DNA of 64,000 nt from Euborellia annulipes (taxonomy: Eukaryota; Arthropoda; Insecta; Dermaptera; Anisolabididae), in NCBI GenBank assembly GCA_023213315.1, contig JAKCPI010005085.1, positions 1 to 64,000 on the forward strand. Reading direction: 5' to 3'. Position numbers and translations under genes: made by a program. Positions within the stretch are counted from its first letter, which is position 1. Every line of letters begins with the position of its first letter. The notes below the pieces were generated by a model. It saw nothing but the letters and a program-made list of their open reading frames with translations, was not told where the DNA came from and did not search any database. Below are positions 22,023-33,700 of this stretch, piece by piece.

Positions 22023-22723
22023 TTAAGGGATGTTTTTGACTTGATATCTAAGCATCCGTCCTTACTCCTAGTTGAATCGAATTCTAACATCCTTCCAGAG
22101 GAAGGCGTGACACACCAACTCTCTCTTCCCGTTGCCTCAAGGCCCAATGAGATGAGAATCCATGTTCCAATTCTGCAAATATATTTTAATTATTAAATTT
22201 TTCCTAGCCTTTAGCTTGGTTATACATAGTATATTCAGAAATCCTAGGATTGTTTCCCACCATAATCGTAATAATAAATGAATAAAAATACCCAATTAAT
22301 TATGCATGTATTACTCAAAGAAATATTTTATACATATTAAATTAAATTTTTAATACCTCAGTCAATATGCTTTGATAAAATACGATGTGTTGTGAGAAGT
22401 CTATTATCATTAAGGGAATAAGTAATTCAAAGTTGCCTGGGATGTGAAACAACTTGTTTATATAAAATTTATACAAGATAAAGATGAGGATAATAAATTT
22501 CACTTACTTGAGATGTAACCTAAATTTTCACCCACGTATTTTAAATATTAACTAACAAAGAAGACATACCAAATTTTATTTCTTACTATTTTTTTTAAAC
22601 AAGCACAGTAACTTTCAAGTATAAATGGCGACACCTTGTTATAATAATGGAACTCTAAAAAATTGTTTCTAATTGCTGTTCTAACGAAAATGTTGGTTGT
22701 GTTTCCTATATAACATTATATAT
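22023..22723. other. Intron, nothing clear
   Basis: No exon or nameable repeat. Confidence 0.4.
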
Positions 22724-23051
22724 TACCAATTTTAATTTGGAAGTTTACTCCTTCTAGCAGGTTCTTCAAGCAATATTTCAATAAAAAACAATTAGCTAAA
22801 TATTTTTCGAGATCATGGATGTCTGTGTGATTAGTTTTTTGTTTTCTTTTGACTTGTGCCAGAATTCATGCTGTAATAAGTTGTTTTGCAGATCTGATGA
22901 TGGTCATTTGAGTGACCGAAATTCGTGGTAAATATGCACACTCAGTCATCAAATGAATAAAATCCTGAAAATGAAAAATAATTGTTTTTTATTGAAATAT
23001 AGCTTGAAGAACCTGCTATCCATTAAGGAGTAAACTTCCAAGTTAAAATTA
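22724..23051. mobile_element. Fold-back repeat with hammerhead-like centre
   Basis: Arms 22724-22797 and 22980-23051 are inverted copies (GGAAGTTTACTCCTT... against AAGGAGTAAACTTCC; AGCAGGTTCTTCAAGC against GCTTGAAGAACCTGCT). The unique centre holds the hammerhead-like motif at 22890-22925. Penelope-like origin is inferred from that motif. Confidence 0.55.
22890..22925 (+). ncRNA. Hammerhead-like motif, variant
   Basis: CTGATGA (22894-22900), stem II GGTCA/TGACC (5 pairs) and GAAA (22918-22921) are intact, but TTC follows in place of C plus GTC. Stem I does not pair well. Probably inactive. Confidence 0.4.
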
Positions 23052-23589
23052 CATATGATCCTCTTACAACCTCCGATGTTATTCGATTATATATTAGGGT
23101 TAAATTTAATAGATATTAATTATAGCTCGATTGATTGCTTAAAGGCTCCTGGGTTAGTGGTGTGAAAGGATATTTTATGAATTTAATATCAAAATAGCAA
23201 ACATTACCGGTATTTATGAATCAAGTAATTTTAATTAACTTTTCATTAAATAAAAAATAAAATAAAAAACATTTTAGAATATAGACAGTTCTTTAATTAA
23301 AAAAAAAAAATAATAATAATTTACAGTTAATTCACATAAGGTGCTGCTTTTGTTTTGTTTGTTGTTATTGTATTTGAATTTGTATTGTGTTTGTTGGACC
23401 TAGCCACCGAGGACTGGTGTCTTTAAGCAGGTCGTAATAAATTTATTTATTTATTTATAATCATATTTGGCCAATATTATAAAAGTACTAACTTTTTATT
23501 CTAGTAGATATATTTTGAAATATTTTATTTAGAGCAATATAAAATTTAAAAATTATCACCGCCCTTGGGAGGGGCCCCCTTCCACCCCC
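23052..23589. other. Intron, nothing clear
   Basis: AT-rich; a C-run near 23575. No exon. Confidence 0.4.
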
Positions 23590-23770
23590 CAAATGACGCC
23601 ATTGGACACCCCTCTGGCACGTAACACCAAGCTTTTAAACAAAATCGGGCAAAGAGTACTGGTACTTTACTAATGCACTTTTTCAGTTTTTTTCGATTTT
23701 CACAAAATCCTCTCTAACAATTTTGATTAAAATTCTTAAATCAATTATTTTTAAGATGCATTTATAATAA
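23590..23770 (+). mobile_element. DH element fragment
   Basis: Contains CAAAGAGTACTGGTACTTTA, CTTTTTCAGTTTTTTTCGAT and AATTCTTAAATCAATTATTT. Confidence 0.55.
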
Positions 23771-24219
23771 AATAAAAATGATGAAAATAAATTAATTCGT
23801 TACATCAGTTTATATTTATTATCAATTCCTGTATATATTAGAGAAAATACTCGAATGTGAAATGTTTAGTCTAATTTTGGAAAGGTAGTTTTTTTTGTTT
23901 TGCCTGGAGGGGAGATTTCACAAACATCCAGGTCTCCTAATACTAATATATCTATTTTGAGTGTAGGAATAAACATCTACCTAATTTAGACTTGTCTAAA
24001 ACAACAACAAATTACTCCTAACTAGTAAACATTTTTTCATTTGAAATTAAATCCAATATTTTTGTTAATTTATGTACTCAGATATGCATAAAAGGAATTT
24101 TTTTAAAATATATTTGTCCTTGAACTTGGAGTAATCTAAGGCTGACCGCCACCGATTGAGCAAAAACGCTCTTGGACAAAACGTTTTTGTCTAATCGTGC
24201 CTAAAACTGTTTTTTCAAT
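23771..24219. other. Intron, nothing clear
   Basis: No feature found. Confidence 0.4.
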
Positions 24220-24352
24220 GCTTGTCGAATCATGCTCAATTAAGTTTTGCACATAATTGAGCATGATTCGACAAGCACAGCACACAACTTTCTTTTTACT
24301 CTCGGTAAGAGAAAGTTGTGTGCTGTGCGACCAGTCACACCAGATTTTTTTT
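24220..24352 (+). repeat. Double hairpin with DH 3' end
   Basis: A perfect inverted repeat (GCTTGTCGAATCATGCTCAA and partner, 24220-24242 and 24254-24276) is joined directly to the DH terminal hairpin (GCACAGCACACAACTTTC with GAAAGTTGTGTGCTGTGC, then ACACCAGATTTTTT). The rest of the DH element is absent. Confidence 0.6.
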
Positions 24353-24499
24353 AAATCCCCGACAGATAATTGTAATATAATAATTGGGTAGAAAAAATTA
24401 TTTTTTTTCTTTTATTGTTGATTGTTTTTTCAACAATTACATCTATTGTGAAAATTATTTTTTTTTAAATTCATTTTTCTTTTCAAAGAATATTTCTCT

Positions 24500-24739
24500 C
24501 TCCCCTTGCAAAGAAAACATAAAAACGACATTAGAACACTCTTGCGGCGAAATCATGCAAACAGTCTCCTTCGCGGGTTTAGATTTACTCTGTGCGCGTT
24601 TCGTTTGCTCTCTCGCGTTTTCGTTAAAAATAAAAGAATTTCTTTAGTGAGTTTATATTTTATTGTGATATTATATAAATAAATGTGTTAGTGTATTCAA
24701 TTCCATATCGGGGGTCACTTGTCACTCTTCTCATATCAG
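24500..24739 (+). other. Candidate alternative first exon or ratchet site
   Basis: CpGs cluster at 24541-24625 (GCGGCG, TCGCGGG, GTGCGCGTTTCG, TCGCG) in otherwise AT-rich intron. The stretch ends at ATATCAG|GTAAAT (24739/24740). Upstream lies a modest pyrimidine tract (CACTCTTCTC), so the junction could be a 5' splice site of an alternative first exon or a weak zero-length exon. An ATG at 24555 opens a 30-codon frame (MQTVSFAGLDLLCARF...). The evidence is thin. Confidence 0.25.
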
Positions 24740-25119
24740 GTAAATTAAATTCATTTTTATTTCCCAAACCTCCTCTCTTACAAAAGGCATTCAGGCAACA
24801 TGGCGATGACATATAAATAAATAAAATGATAAAAAATTAATTTTATTGGGGAATTTTTTTTTTTATTCTAAAAATATGAACGATATAAATAGACTTGAAA
24901 AATTAAATTATATTGAATAATAACTATAGTTAAGAATTATAGCCTGCTCAATAAAGAAATGAAAAGAATATTTTCTCACAAAGTCAAAGAATATTTTCTC
25001 ACAAAGCCAAATCCAAAAAAAATATTTAATTGACTCTGATTTATCAATTAATCCAAATATTTATAATACAAAACAATGAAGTTACTGGCTGTTAAATATT
25101 TATATTCAACGCATATATA

Positions 25120-25365
25120 CATGGGCGTAGCCAGACCAGACATCTTGTTAGGGGGGGCAACCCCTCGTTAGAGCGAGGGGGGTTGCAATTAATATATACA
25201 TGTATTATTAATTATTTATTTAAATAAAAAAGAAAAATTAATGTAGTGGATTGGGGCGTTAAAAAAATTCCCAATGGGAAAAAAATATATATTTTTTTTT
25301 TTTTAATTTTTAGGACAAGCCAGGGGGGGCAAAGGCCCCCCTGCCTCCCCCTGGCTACGCCCATG
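25120..25365. mobile_element. hAT-like miniature element
   Basis: Ends CATGGGCGTAGCCAG and CTGGCTACGCCCATG, flanked by the 8-bp duplication CATATATA (25112-25119 and 25366-25373). It is 246 bp with G- and C-runs and no coding frame. The related copy of the flank at 25917 lacks it. Confidence 0.75.
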
Positions 25366-26034
25366 CATATATAGCCTCGAATGTGTTAGTTAAAACTTGT
25401 CAATTTTTATTCCGTTTCTTTCTTTCATAACTCATTTCCAAATGAGTGTTGCTCTTTATGCTTTGATTTATAGATAAACTAGTCGAGCCCGCCTTCGGCG
25501 GGCATTTCCCTAGCCAAGGGGCTGCGCCCCTGAACCCCTTGCTCGCCTTCGGCGAGCAAGTTTATTCCCAATTTGGGATATTTCTTGTTGCAATGCAAGT
25601 GATAAGATGTTAAGGAAGGATCTTATATTCAAGCGAGGCGAGGTGTACCGATTGGGAACAGCACAAAAGGGTCTGTTTATGACTGTTTAAAGGGTCAGTC
25701 ACCTCTCTTCGTTTTTCAACTGCTGCGTAGCCCCCACCCCCAGCCCATAGTCAGGTAGGAAGCTGGTTCACACAGCATAAAGGACGCTCTCTAATTTCTA
25801 GCCAATTGTGTTGATTTTGTGTTCCCATATTGGAAGAAATTTGATTATAATTAATTTTTCAAAACATTTAAGAGATTCAAATTATTACTACGTGACTCCC
25901 AGAGCCATATACCATATGCATATATAACCTCGAATGTGTTAGTTAAAACTTGTCAATTTTTATTCCGTATTCTTTCTTTCATAACTCATTTCCAAATGAG
26001 TATTGCTCTTTATGCTTTGATTTATAGATAAATA
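25366..26034. repeat. Direct repeats of about 115 bp around Helitron-like DNA
   Basis: 25366-25477 and 25917-26034 are nearly identical (CCTCGAATGTGTTAGTTAAA ... CTTTGATTTATAGATAAA). The interval begins exactly with a Helitron-type 3' end. A local duplication created or captured with the insertion would explain this. Confidence 0.65.
25479..25590 (-). mobile_element. Helitron-type 3' end
   Basis: On the minus strand a hairpin GCCCGCCGAAGGCGGGC is followed by TCGA and CTAG|T. Further in lie GGGGCGCAGCCCC and CTTGCTCGCCGAAGGCGAGC-like palindromes, the same layout as the mini-Helitron at 9945-10079. The 5' end is not certain. Confidence 0.65.
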
Positions 26035-26117
26035 TCAGCTTTCATTAGAATGGAATTTTAAAGAACCAATTGTGTAGGCATAGAATTTCTTTTTTGTTGA
26101 TCAACAATCCCAATTCC

Positions 26118-26205
26118 TTTTTACTTTCTCTTACCTTTATATATATATATATATGCTAATATAAAAATAGAGAAAGTATTGGATTCATGTAAACAATTCG
26201 ATTAA
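26118..26205 (+). mobile_element. DH element, 5' end only
   Basis: TTTTTACTTTCTCTTACC, a TA-repeat, then AGAGAAAGTATTGGATTCAT. Confidence 0.55.
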
Positions 26206-26956
26206 TTAACGAAAAGGATCCCGTGCGAAACCTCTTCTCTGTCAACTTGTAATTGGGAGTTCGTTAATATAAATTTGATTTGATTTGTTTCATTTAGGAT
26301 AACGGAAGAACGCCCTATGGATTAGTGGATTTAATATTCACTTATTAAAATTTTTTTTATTGGGTTTTTTAATAGATGCTGAGAAATTGCTTTTACTGTG
26401 TATGTTTGAAAAGAGAAAGAAAAAAAAGAGAGATAGAAAAAAAGAGAAAGATCCATATTTAGATGGAAGAGCAACAGAAGAGCGGTTTGTCGTTCTAGTT
26501 ACCGTTGGTTAACCTCAATATACAAGCAAGTCCCAATGCGAAATGGATCAACGCCCCGAAACCAATGAATTCAACTAGAGAGAGTTTTTTTTTTTTTAAT
26601 TTATTTATAATCCTTTTGTTTTTTTTTTCTTTATCTAAAAAATTTATAAAAATCATAAAAAGAATTTAATGATAGAAAGTACTTTTTTACTGCTTCTTCA
26701 TACGATATATGAACAATATTCATTGAACATATAGTGGAACGAAGGGCAGGTACAAGGGGGGCAAAGGGGTAATTCCCCCCCTCCGAGATTTGAGAAAACT
26801 ATTTGTTTTTTTGGAATATAAAAATTTGATTTGTTTTTATATTCTGGTAAACAAGTACAGAATGCACCTAAAAATTACTGAAAGTAAGAAAAAATTGGGT
26901 CCTGTGCGACACAACATATTACCCTCCCCCGGAGAAACTTCTCGGGATCCGCTCTT
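26206..26956. other. Intron, nothing clear
   Basis: Holds an A/G-rich stretch near 26406-26455 and a less AT-rich block at 26470-26580 of unknown meaning. Confidence 0.4.
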
Positions 26957-27221
26957 GATGGAACCTCGCTTAACGAGCATAATTCGTTCCAGTATCATAC
27001 TCTTAAAGCGAAACAGTCGTTATGCGAAACAATAGCATTCTACTCATAAAGCTGTCCCCCCCCTCCCCCCCCCCATGATAGAGACAGATGTAACATGCTC
27101 TCAATCCGGGACTTCTCCTTATGCGAAACGTCTCTCATTAAGCAAGTAATTCTATTACAATTTGTTTTGCTCGTTATGCAAATTATGTTATGAGAGGTGC
27201 TCGCTAAGCGAGGTTCTACTG
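26957..27221. mobile_element. Tigger/pogo-like miniature element, left end damaged
   Basis: The right end is GCTCGCTAAGCGAGGTTCTACTG followed by TA; the left has the partner GGAACCTCGCTTAACGAGCA without its CAGTA. Repeated words ATGCGAAAC and GTTATGC lie inside. Confidence 0.6.
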
Positions 27222-27299
27222 TACAACATTTTGCATTTTTTAAGTGCACAAGCGTCAGATTACTTCTATTTGTTCTTGAAAGAATTGTTTAGAATTGTA

Positions 27300-27505
27300 C
27301 AGTCTGCCCCAGAAGTGTTTGATTGCTCCAGAGTGGAATCTTGTGCCAAATCATGCCAAATAAATTTTTTTTAAATAAATAAATCATCTTTTTTTTAATG
27401 CAACTGAAGGGGAGAAGCTACTCTTAAGATAACAGATCTGACATTTTAATTGCCTAAGCTCAAGGCTCCACTCTGGAGCAGATCAGGCACTCGTGGCGCC
27501 GACTG
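27300..27505. mobile_element. TIR element Y, copy 1
   Basis: Ends CAGTCTGCCCC... and ...GGCGCCGACTG, with TA on both sides (27298-27299 and 27506-27507). Inner inverted stretches GAGTGGAATCTTG and CAAGGCTCCACTC. Mariner/pogo-type miniature element. The family recurs at 33701, 44115 and 50176. Confidence 0.7.
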
Positions 27506-27507
27506 TA

Positions 27508-28557
27508 CACACCATATTTCTTTTTCTTTGATTTGACATCATACTGTTGTAGTTCCTTTTTTTGATAATTGATCGTTTGTTTAATTACAAATTTGCACGA
27601 TATTTTTATTTTATAAATTTATTTTTTTATTTATTCCTCAGGTGTTTTTTTCAGTAGATAAAATTTCTTACTTGTTAATGGAATATTCTCCAAAGGAACG
27701 TCACTCCAACTTTCAATTATACATTTAGTAGTTTGACTAGTATATCTTTTGCCAGTTGTGATAGAGTTTAGGCTTATTTTGAATTTTTTAGAATATACAT
27801 CTTCAACTCAAAAGGCTTTTTTATATTTGATTTTTATGAGATAATCAAATAAATTTCTCTGTGCAATTTATTCAAAAAAATAAAAATTACCACCCGAGAG
27901 CATTTTATCATTCAACTCTTTATCGAAGATGAAAAATTATTCAAAATTTTTGTATTCTCACCATAAAATCATCTTGTTAGAGTTATTAAAGGGCGAAAGG
28001 AACAGCTGTAGGGCTCATCTCTTGATATAATCTTTAAGGGCTTCTGAAACCGCACTTTTCGTGATCCGTATAATTTCTACGGTATTAGTTGATGTCTTCT
28101 ACTCCAATTTAGGGAAATTTGCTTCCTGGACGTGATGTGTTTAAGTGCCTCTGCTGCTTTGTTCTTCTCTCTCTCTTTCTCTCTTTATACAGCAGGTTTT
28201 TCTCTTTATAAGAAAGAGGTGGGTGGGTGGGATGTGATGAGAGTGTTACCATCCTACGTTATAGACTTTTGAATTGTTTGAATGTATAAAAGGTTAGAGA
28301 CCTGAATGAATATTATGAAATATTTTGCACAATTAGAGAAGGAGAGAGAGAGAGACTTCGACTGAGGCCATGAGGTCAAAATCCCTTTCTAAGAAAACTT
28401 TGAACTTTGATATCTTGGCTGTTATTTCTAAAAAAAATATTCAAGAGGCCCCGATTTCTCAAGGCACGCATTTATTGAAATAAATAAATAAATAGCACAA
28501 TACTTTCCTTTGCATTATGCTATTTTTACACATATTTAAAAATAATAAAAATTTGTT
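27508..28557. other. Intron, nothing clear
   Basis: CT-repeats near 28160 and GA-repeats near 28340. No exon found. Confidence 0.4.
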
Positions 28558-28565
28558 ATTATAAT

Positions 28566-28755
28566 CAGAGCCGGATCTGAGGGGGGGGCAGTGGGTGCAT
28601 GTGCCCCGGCCGGCGATATCAGGGGGGCGGCAATTAAAGAAAGATTTACTAAAAAAAAGGTAAAATGATATGAATTTTGTATAAAAAATTTTAAGAAGAG
28701 GGCGGAAAATTAAATTTTGCCCCCCCCCCTAAAAAATCTCGTAGCTCTGGCCCTG
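28566..28755. mobile_element. hAT-like miniature element
   Basis: Ends CAGAGCCGGATCTGAGG and GTAGCTCTGGCCCTG, flanked by the 8-bp duplication ATTATAAT (28558-28565 and 28756-28763). It is 190 bp with G- and C-runs. Confidence 0.75.
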
Positions 28756-28857
28756 ATTATAATAATTTAAATAATAAACATTAATTTATTTAAATATACC
28801 TAAGTTGTATAGGGAAATTTAAAAATTAATTTAAAACTAGGGTGCAAAATTTCAAAG

Positions 28858-29215
28858 ATTAATAAAAATTAACACTTAATGCGCATTTTGACTTCGAGAT
28901 GATTACATAAGCACATTAAGCAAAAACGTTAACTTTTAACATCTGAAACTCATTTTATCACCTCAAATTGCTATTATGTAAGCAAAAACATTAACGCCAA
29001 AGCGTTAACATTTAATCAATAATGCTAAAAATTAATGTCATAACACCTGGTGCTAAAAAGTAAAATGTTAAAGTCGCTGTTAAAACTTGGTTTAAAGAAT
29101 AGAATTTTTAACCCTGATGTTATTTTACTTACTTTACTTATGATGTTAAATTTTAACGTCTGTTTTTAGAAAATATACCTGATTAAGTGTTAAAACTATT
29201 AATTTTTAATAAATC
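28858..29215. repeat. GTTAA-rich element with inverted ends
   Basis: The left end AATTAACACTTAATG and right end GATTAAGTGTTAAAA are inverted copies. Between them GTTAA or TTAAC occurs about a dozen times in both orientations. May be a small TIR element. Confidence 0.4.
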
Positions 29216-29242
29216 TGAAACTTTTAACCTAGTAGTGATTTT

Positions 29243-29508
29243 TTTTTTTTTTTTTTAAACATTCACACTTTTTTCTCATTCACACTCACATTCACACACA
29301 CATTCATGCAGTCTTTTCGGCAACTTAGGCCATATAAGACTTTGACGATAACCGTTGTAGAGAATATATCTATTGTGGGGTCAGGCATTTCTATTTAAGC
29401 CATCTGGTATCCAAATGGCTTAAATAAAATCATCGGACTGCCTGGGTCCGAACCCGCGACGTTTGGCATAGGAGGTAGGCACGCTACCTACTATGCCACA
29501 CCCAGGGG
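29243..29508 (-). mobile_element. SINE-A, full length
   Basis: T-run, CATTCACAC repeats, TTTTCGGCAACTTAGGCC, GACGATAACCGTT, then head GGGTCCGAACCCGCGACG. Flanked by the 14-bp duplication CTAGTAGTGATTTT (29229-29242 and 29509-29522). Confidence 0.88.
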
Positions 29509-29522
29509 CTAGTAGTGATTTT

Positions 29523-30570
29523 AATTTAATTTAAAAATTTTTCTATAATAGGAAAAAAATATATACCTACAATTACATATAAACAAGAAATATTTAATAA
29601 AATCATGATTTCATATAATTTCTGATTACTAAAGCAAATAATTATATCTTTAATTACACTTTACGAATAAATATCTCTTCTTTTTCGGGGAAATATTGCT
29701 AAAGAAGTCATTTATGTTATTTATTTTTAACGAAAAAGATGAAAAAAAAAAAACTAAATAAATTTTCCAAGAAATAATTAATCTCTCTCTCTCACTCTTC
29801 TTTCAAAAAAATAATTAACATAAATATCAAAAGTCCAATTATACTTGTAGAAATTGATCCTAAAAAAAGAAATTGCATCTAATTCATACTACGTGGTATG
29901 AAAATAATATTAAATAGTAGAACTATAGAATAGAGGTCATCTTAAAATTTTTTTTTACTGGTACAAAATTAACAGGATACAAACAAATTTTTGATTTTGA
30001 ATGATGATAATTGTTTTATAACTGAATAAATGAATGATTTTTTTTCAAATTAATCTAAGTCCGTTTGATAGTCGGTTGACAGAACAGATTAGTCAGACTA
30101 AAAATAATATTTTGCTGATTATATAAGGGGCAAGAGAGAAAGGGAGGCGAATGAAACAGAAGGGAAAGTATAAGGGTTAGTACATGGATATGTACAATAG
30201 AATGGAAGCGTAAAAAGGTCACGAATATTTTTTTGAAGCTTTGTTATAAATTAAATTTTTAACAGTGGGGTCTTAACCTTAAATTCATTTATTCACTTTC
30301 ACTCAACTCTCTTTCTCTCTTGAGCTTTATATAATCTGCAAAATATTTAGTTTTAGACTTAACTATTGTTCTAAAACGCTCCTAAAAAATAATACAAAAA
30401 ATTTAGATGAAAAAAAAGGTCAAACAAAAATTTCTTAAAAAACTATTAATGTAGAATAATTATCTATATCTCAAACCAGGATAATTTTTTCTCGTGAAGC
30501 ATTAATTTATTTTTTGTGAATTTTTTGAGGGACTTGAATCGCTATAAAGTTTCGTCTTACAAGAACATCA
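29523..30570. other. Intron, nothing clear
   Basis: AT-rich; no exon and no repeat recognised. Confidence 0.4.
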
Positions 30571-30575
30571 TCAAC

Positions 30576-30650
30576 CAATCCATTGAAATTAAATAGGGAC
30601 AGAGTCTAAATGGCCTCAGATGCCAAAAAATAAATTTAAAAAAATATATC
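30576..30650 (+). mobile_element. SINE-B body fragment
   Basis: CCATTGAAATTAAATAGGGA, GAGTCTAAATGGCCTCAGAT, GCCAAAAAAT. Confidence 0.5.
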
Positions 30651-30829
30651 CCGAGTAAAAATGATCGAGGGATCAACACCCCGCACCAGGGATACACACA
30701 GTAGATCGAAATAAGTTACCAGAAAAAAATGTGTGTCTCTGGTGTGGGTGTGTGCATCCCTGTGTGTGTCCCTGGTGTAGACTGTAACTCTGTGTGTGTC
30801 ACTATGCAGACCTGGTGCGGGTATGTGTA

Positions 30830-31007
30830 TCCCTCGATCCTTTTTTAAGGGTGCGCCCCCGCTGTTGTGGGGGGGGGGGGGCTTGGTTCGCATCCCGTCC
30901 CAGGCGACAAAATTTATTTCAATTGAATTGGATACCAATCAATTGAAGTAAATAGAGATGGAGTCTAAATGGCCTCCAATGCCGAAAAAAGATCTTAAAA
31001 AAAAAAA
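30830..31007 (+). mobile_element. SINE-B with head
   Basis: Head part GCTTGGTTCGCATCCCGTCC (box B-like GGTTCGCATCCC), then ATTTCAATTGAATTGGATAC, GAGTCTAAATGGCCTCCAAT, GCCGAAAAAAG and an A-tail. The 5' part holds a G-run of more than ten. Confidence 0.6.
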
Positions 31008-31936
31008 TTGGAATCTGTTGTTTAATCGAGATTAATTATTTGTTTTAACTAAAAATCTTCATAATTTACTATTTAACAATATCATCGTTATTTTATCAGA
31101 TTAATTTTTCAGTGGAAAAAGTTTCTTAAAAATTATGTAGCCCACTAATAAACTTCATAATCGATTACAAAAAACGCAATCTATTGATAGTATCTATTAA
31201 AAAAAAAATATACTAAACTATTCCGGAATTTTTTCACACCACAAATGATCTAATACAATAAGTATAGTTTCTTTTCTTAAAAGGAGTGTACTAAAGAAAT
31301 TGCGAACAAGTGTGATTCGCCATTTTGTATTATACTCACATATCGAAATGTGTGGGCTGAGACAACTCAAGGGGAGTGAACTCGATCCGTGAGTCACATT
31401 TAAATAATGCTATTGCCTACCCTTTTTTTTTAAATAAAAAAAAATATACCTACGACAAATGGCGTTTGAATTATATACTGTGTGGCTAGTCAGTTAACAA
31501 AACAGTTTTTGCGCTTTTCCTTTCTGTCGTTGCTTGCTCTATTATGCTCTGATGAAGAGTAATTTCTAATTTAAACAGGCCTGTTCTTTCTTTACAAATT
31601 TAAATAAACCTTATTAGATTAATAAAATGATTTAACGCTCTATAAGACAATTCATTAAAAATAAAGAACTAGGCAGCAAGATAAAATTGGTTGGGGCAGG
31701 GAAGTAGTGAAGGTACTTCGTAAGCAGGAGGACATAGAAATTCCAACATTGTTTAAAAGGCCATAGGGGGATAAGCAGGGTAAAAATGCCTTTTGTAAAT
31801 ATCTTAATGATATTCTTGGATTTATGTAGATACTGAAGAAATATAAAGATCCTAAAAATTTCAGACTTTAATCTAGAACTGTCTCTTCAAAATGTAAAAA
31901 TAAGTAAAAATTGGAAAATATTTTTTTTGTCTCCAC
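31008..31936. other. Intron, nothing clear
   Basis: Includes CTCTGATGAAGAG near 31550, which lacks the GAAA half of a hammerhead. No exon. Confidence 0.4.
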
Positions 31937-31993
31937 CTCAGAATTATCAGCTTAACTTCTTTATCCCATCGGCTAATCTCCTCTTCATTATTA
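31937..31993 (-). mobile_element. SINE-C head fragment
   Basis: CCTCAGAATTATCAGCTTAA, CTTTATCCC and GGCTAATCTCCTC match the tRNA-like part of the copies at 45413 and 54220 in reverse. Confidence 0.4.
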
Positions 31994-33439
31994 TTATTCA
32001 ATTTCTCGACTTTTTTTCATTTTTAAGGTGTGAAACCTTCCTTTTTTTTTTTTTGATAAATAAAGTTGCCAAGAAATTTTTTTTGTTTCCTCTAAAATTT
32101 TTCTCCATTTATCGATAAAATTTCTCTTATTTTTAATGGATGGCAATTTTTTGTTTGCAGTGTAATTGATTCAATTACATTCTATCCTCTCTGTCTTTAA
32201 TACAACACTGTCCAAATTAAACGTTACTATGGTAATTTTGTATATCTTCTCTAACAAGTAAGAGACAATTTCAAATTATTTTAGATAAAAAAAAATTTGT
32301 TTCAACTATCATACGCCTAAATTGTGTTGCATACATCGTTCGTTCTATTTTAAATTATTAGAAGAATGATATTTTGCTGTTCTCTCAACTCAAGAGATTT
32401 TAGAAAGTGAGATCACTCATTATACATCATCATCATCATCATCATTATATGAGAACAATTTATAGGAAGGAAATGTCATATCCTTTTTTGAAATACACTC
32501 ATCTCCGAATTTGCTTTGGCAAAAAAAAAAAAAAAAAAAAAATCATCAAACATCAGAATTTAGCCCAAAATTAAATAAATTATTTTTTTGCTGTTGACGT
32601 TTCGAGGATAGGTGGTTTTCTTCATCGGGTCCTTGAAACGTCGACAGAAAAATTTAAAAACAACATTTAAATTTTACAGAGTCAAACACCCACATAAGGA
32701 AATGAAACATAAATATAAAATAAATATAAACAATTTTTTTTAATATATATTTCCCCCTTAATTTGATTACTTTTCCTTTCTACCCACAGTAAAGTACTTA
32801 AGCTGTTTTCACTTTAACCGGAAAGGCCTTTCACCCATTTTTTATTAATGCAAAAATTTTAAGCTTTTAAATAAATAAATTTTCTTACATACAATAAACG
32901 AGCATTTCTAATATTTATTTTAAATTAGACATCGTTTATAAATATTGAATATTATTTCAAGGAGATATAAAAACGCAAAAAAAAAATCGACACAAACTCA
33001 TACACCTACAATAAAACTATAATTCGAGAAAGATTCATTTAATAATATAATTTACTTGCATCACAATTCATAATTGATCCTTTACAGGAAGGGGATACAA
33101 ATAATCAAAGTTAATTACCATAGATTTATGTAACATGTAGTTTCGATTAAAATGATTATTTACGATTATTACAAGGTAGATTTATTTCAGAATAGTGTTT
33201 ATAAATAAATCTCTCTCTCTTCTATTAATTACTTTTTAATAGTTTTCGGGTTAAGCTTCTTCTTGAAAAAATTTAATGTATTAATCTCTAATTATTACAT
33301 TTACATGTATATAAACTTACTAGTTGATTCAAATTTTATTTTATCGATATTTTTTTGTTAAGGATCCAAAGAATTCACCGTTGGACTAGTTAAAACATTC
33401 TTAAATAAATCTAAATCTAAAGGGGATCACATCTAATTA
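31994..33439. other. Intron with an 18-bp palindrome, otherwise empty
   Basis: At 32591-32647 CTGTTGACGTTTCGAGGA faces TCCTTGAAACGTCGACAG, a pair of Penelope-type CGAAACGTC words in opposite directions. The minus-strand hammerhead core reads CCGATGA, so it is degraded. A CAT-repeat lies at about 32425-32446. No exon. Confidence 0.45.
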
Positions 33440-33537
33440 TAGATAAATAAACAACACTAGGTTAAGTTTCAAAAGGTGGACATAAGCTAAAAATAAAAAC
33501 CTTTTGAAACTTAACCTAGTGTTATTTATTTATAGAT
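33440..33537. mobile_element. Hairpin miniature element
   Basis: Arms of about 36 bp, AACACTAGGTTAAGTTTCAA and its complement, surround a 25-nt loop. Short AATAAATA flanks repeat as inverted copies. Noncoding. Confidence 0.6.
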
Positions 33538-33700
33538 AGGGTGAATTTTTTTTTTTATATTCACCATTTATATTATTCATAAAAAAAATATTTTACTCTT
33601 TAATGTAGGAGTTTCATTTGAGCTGTTTTTGAAATTTTTTTTATTAAAAATGTTTAATCAAATTTATTTAAGAAAAAACCTCTTCCATCTAAGGATGATA

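Noticed and set aside
27620..27650. Further ratchet-point candidate CTCAG|GTGTTT
   Set aside because: The acceptor half is good, but GTGTTT is a poor 5' splice site, so no donor would be rebuilt.
32425..32446. Short tandem repeats taken as a CRISPR-like array (also CA and GA runs)
   Set aside because: Simple microsatellites with no spacers; the genome is eukaryotic.
32591..32647. Hammerhead on the minus strand (CCGATGA...GAAACGTC)
   Set aside because: The invariant T of CTGATGA is C, and stem II cannot pair. Kept only as a degraded Penelope-like palindrome.
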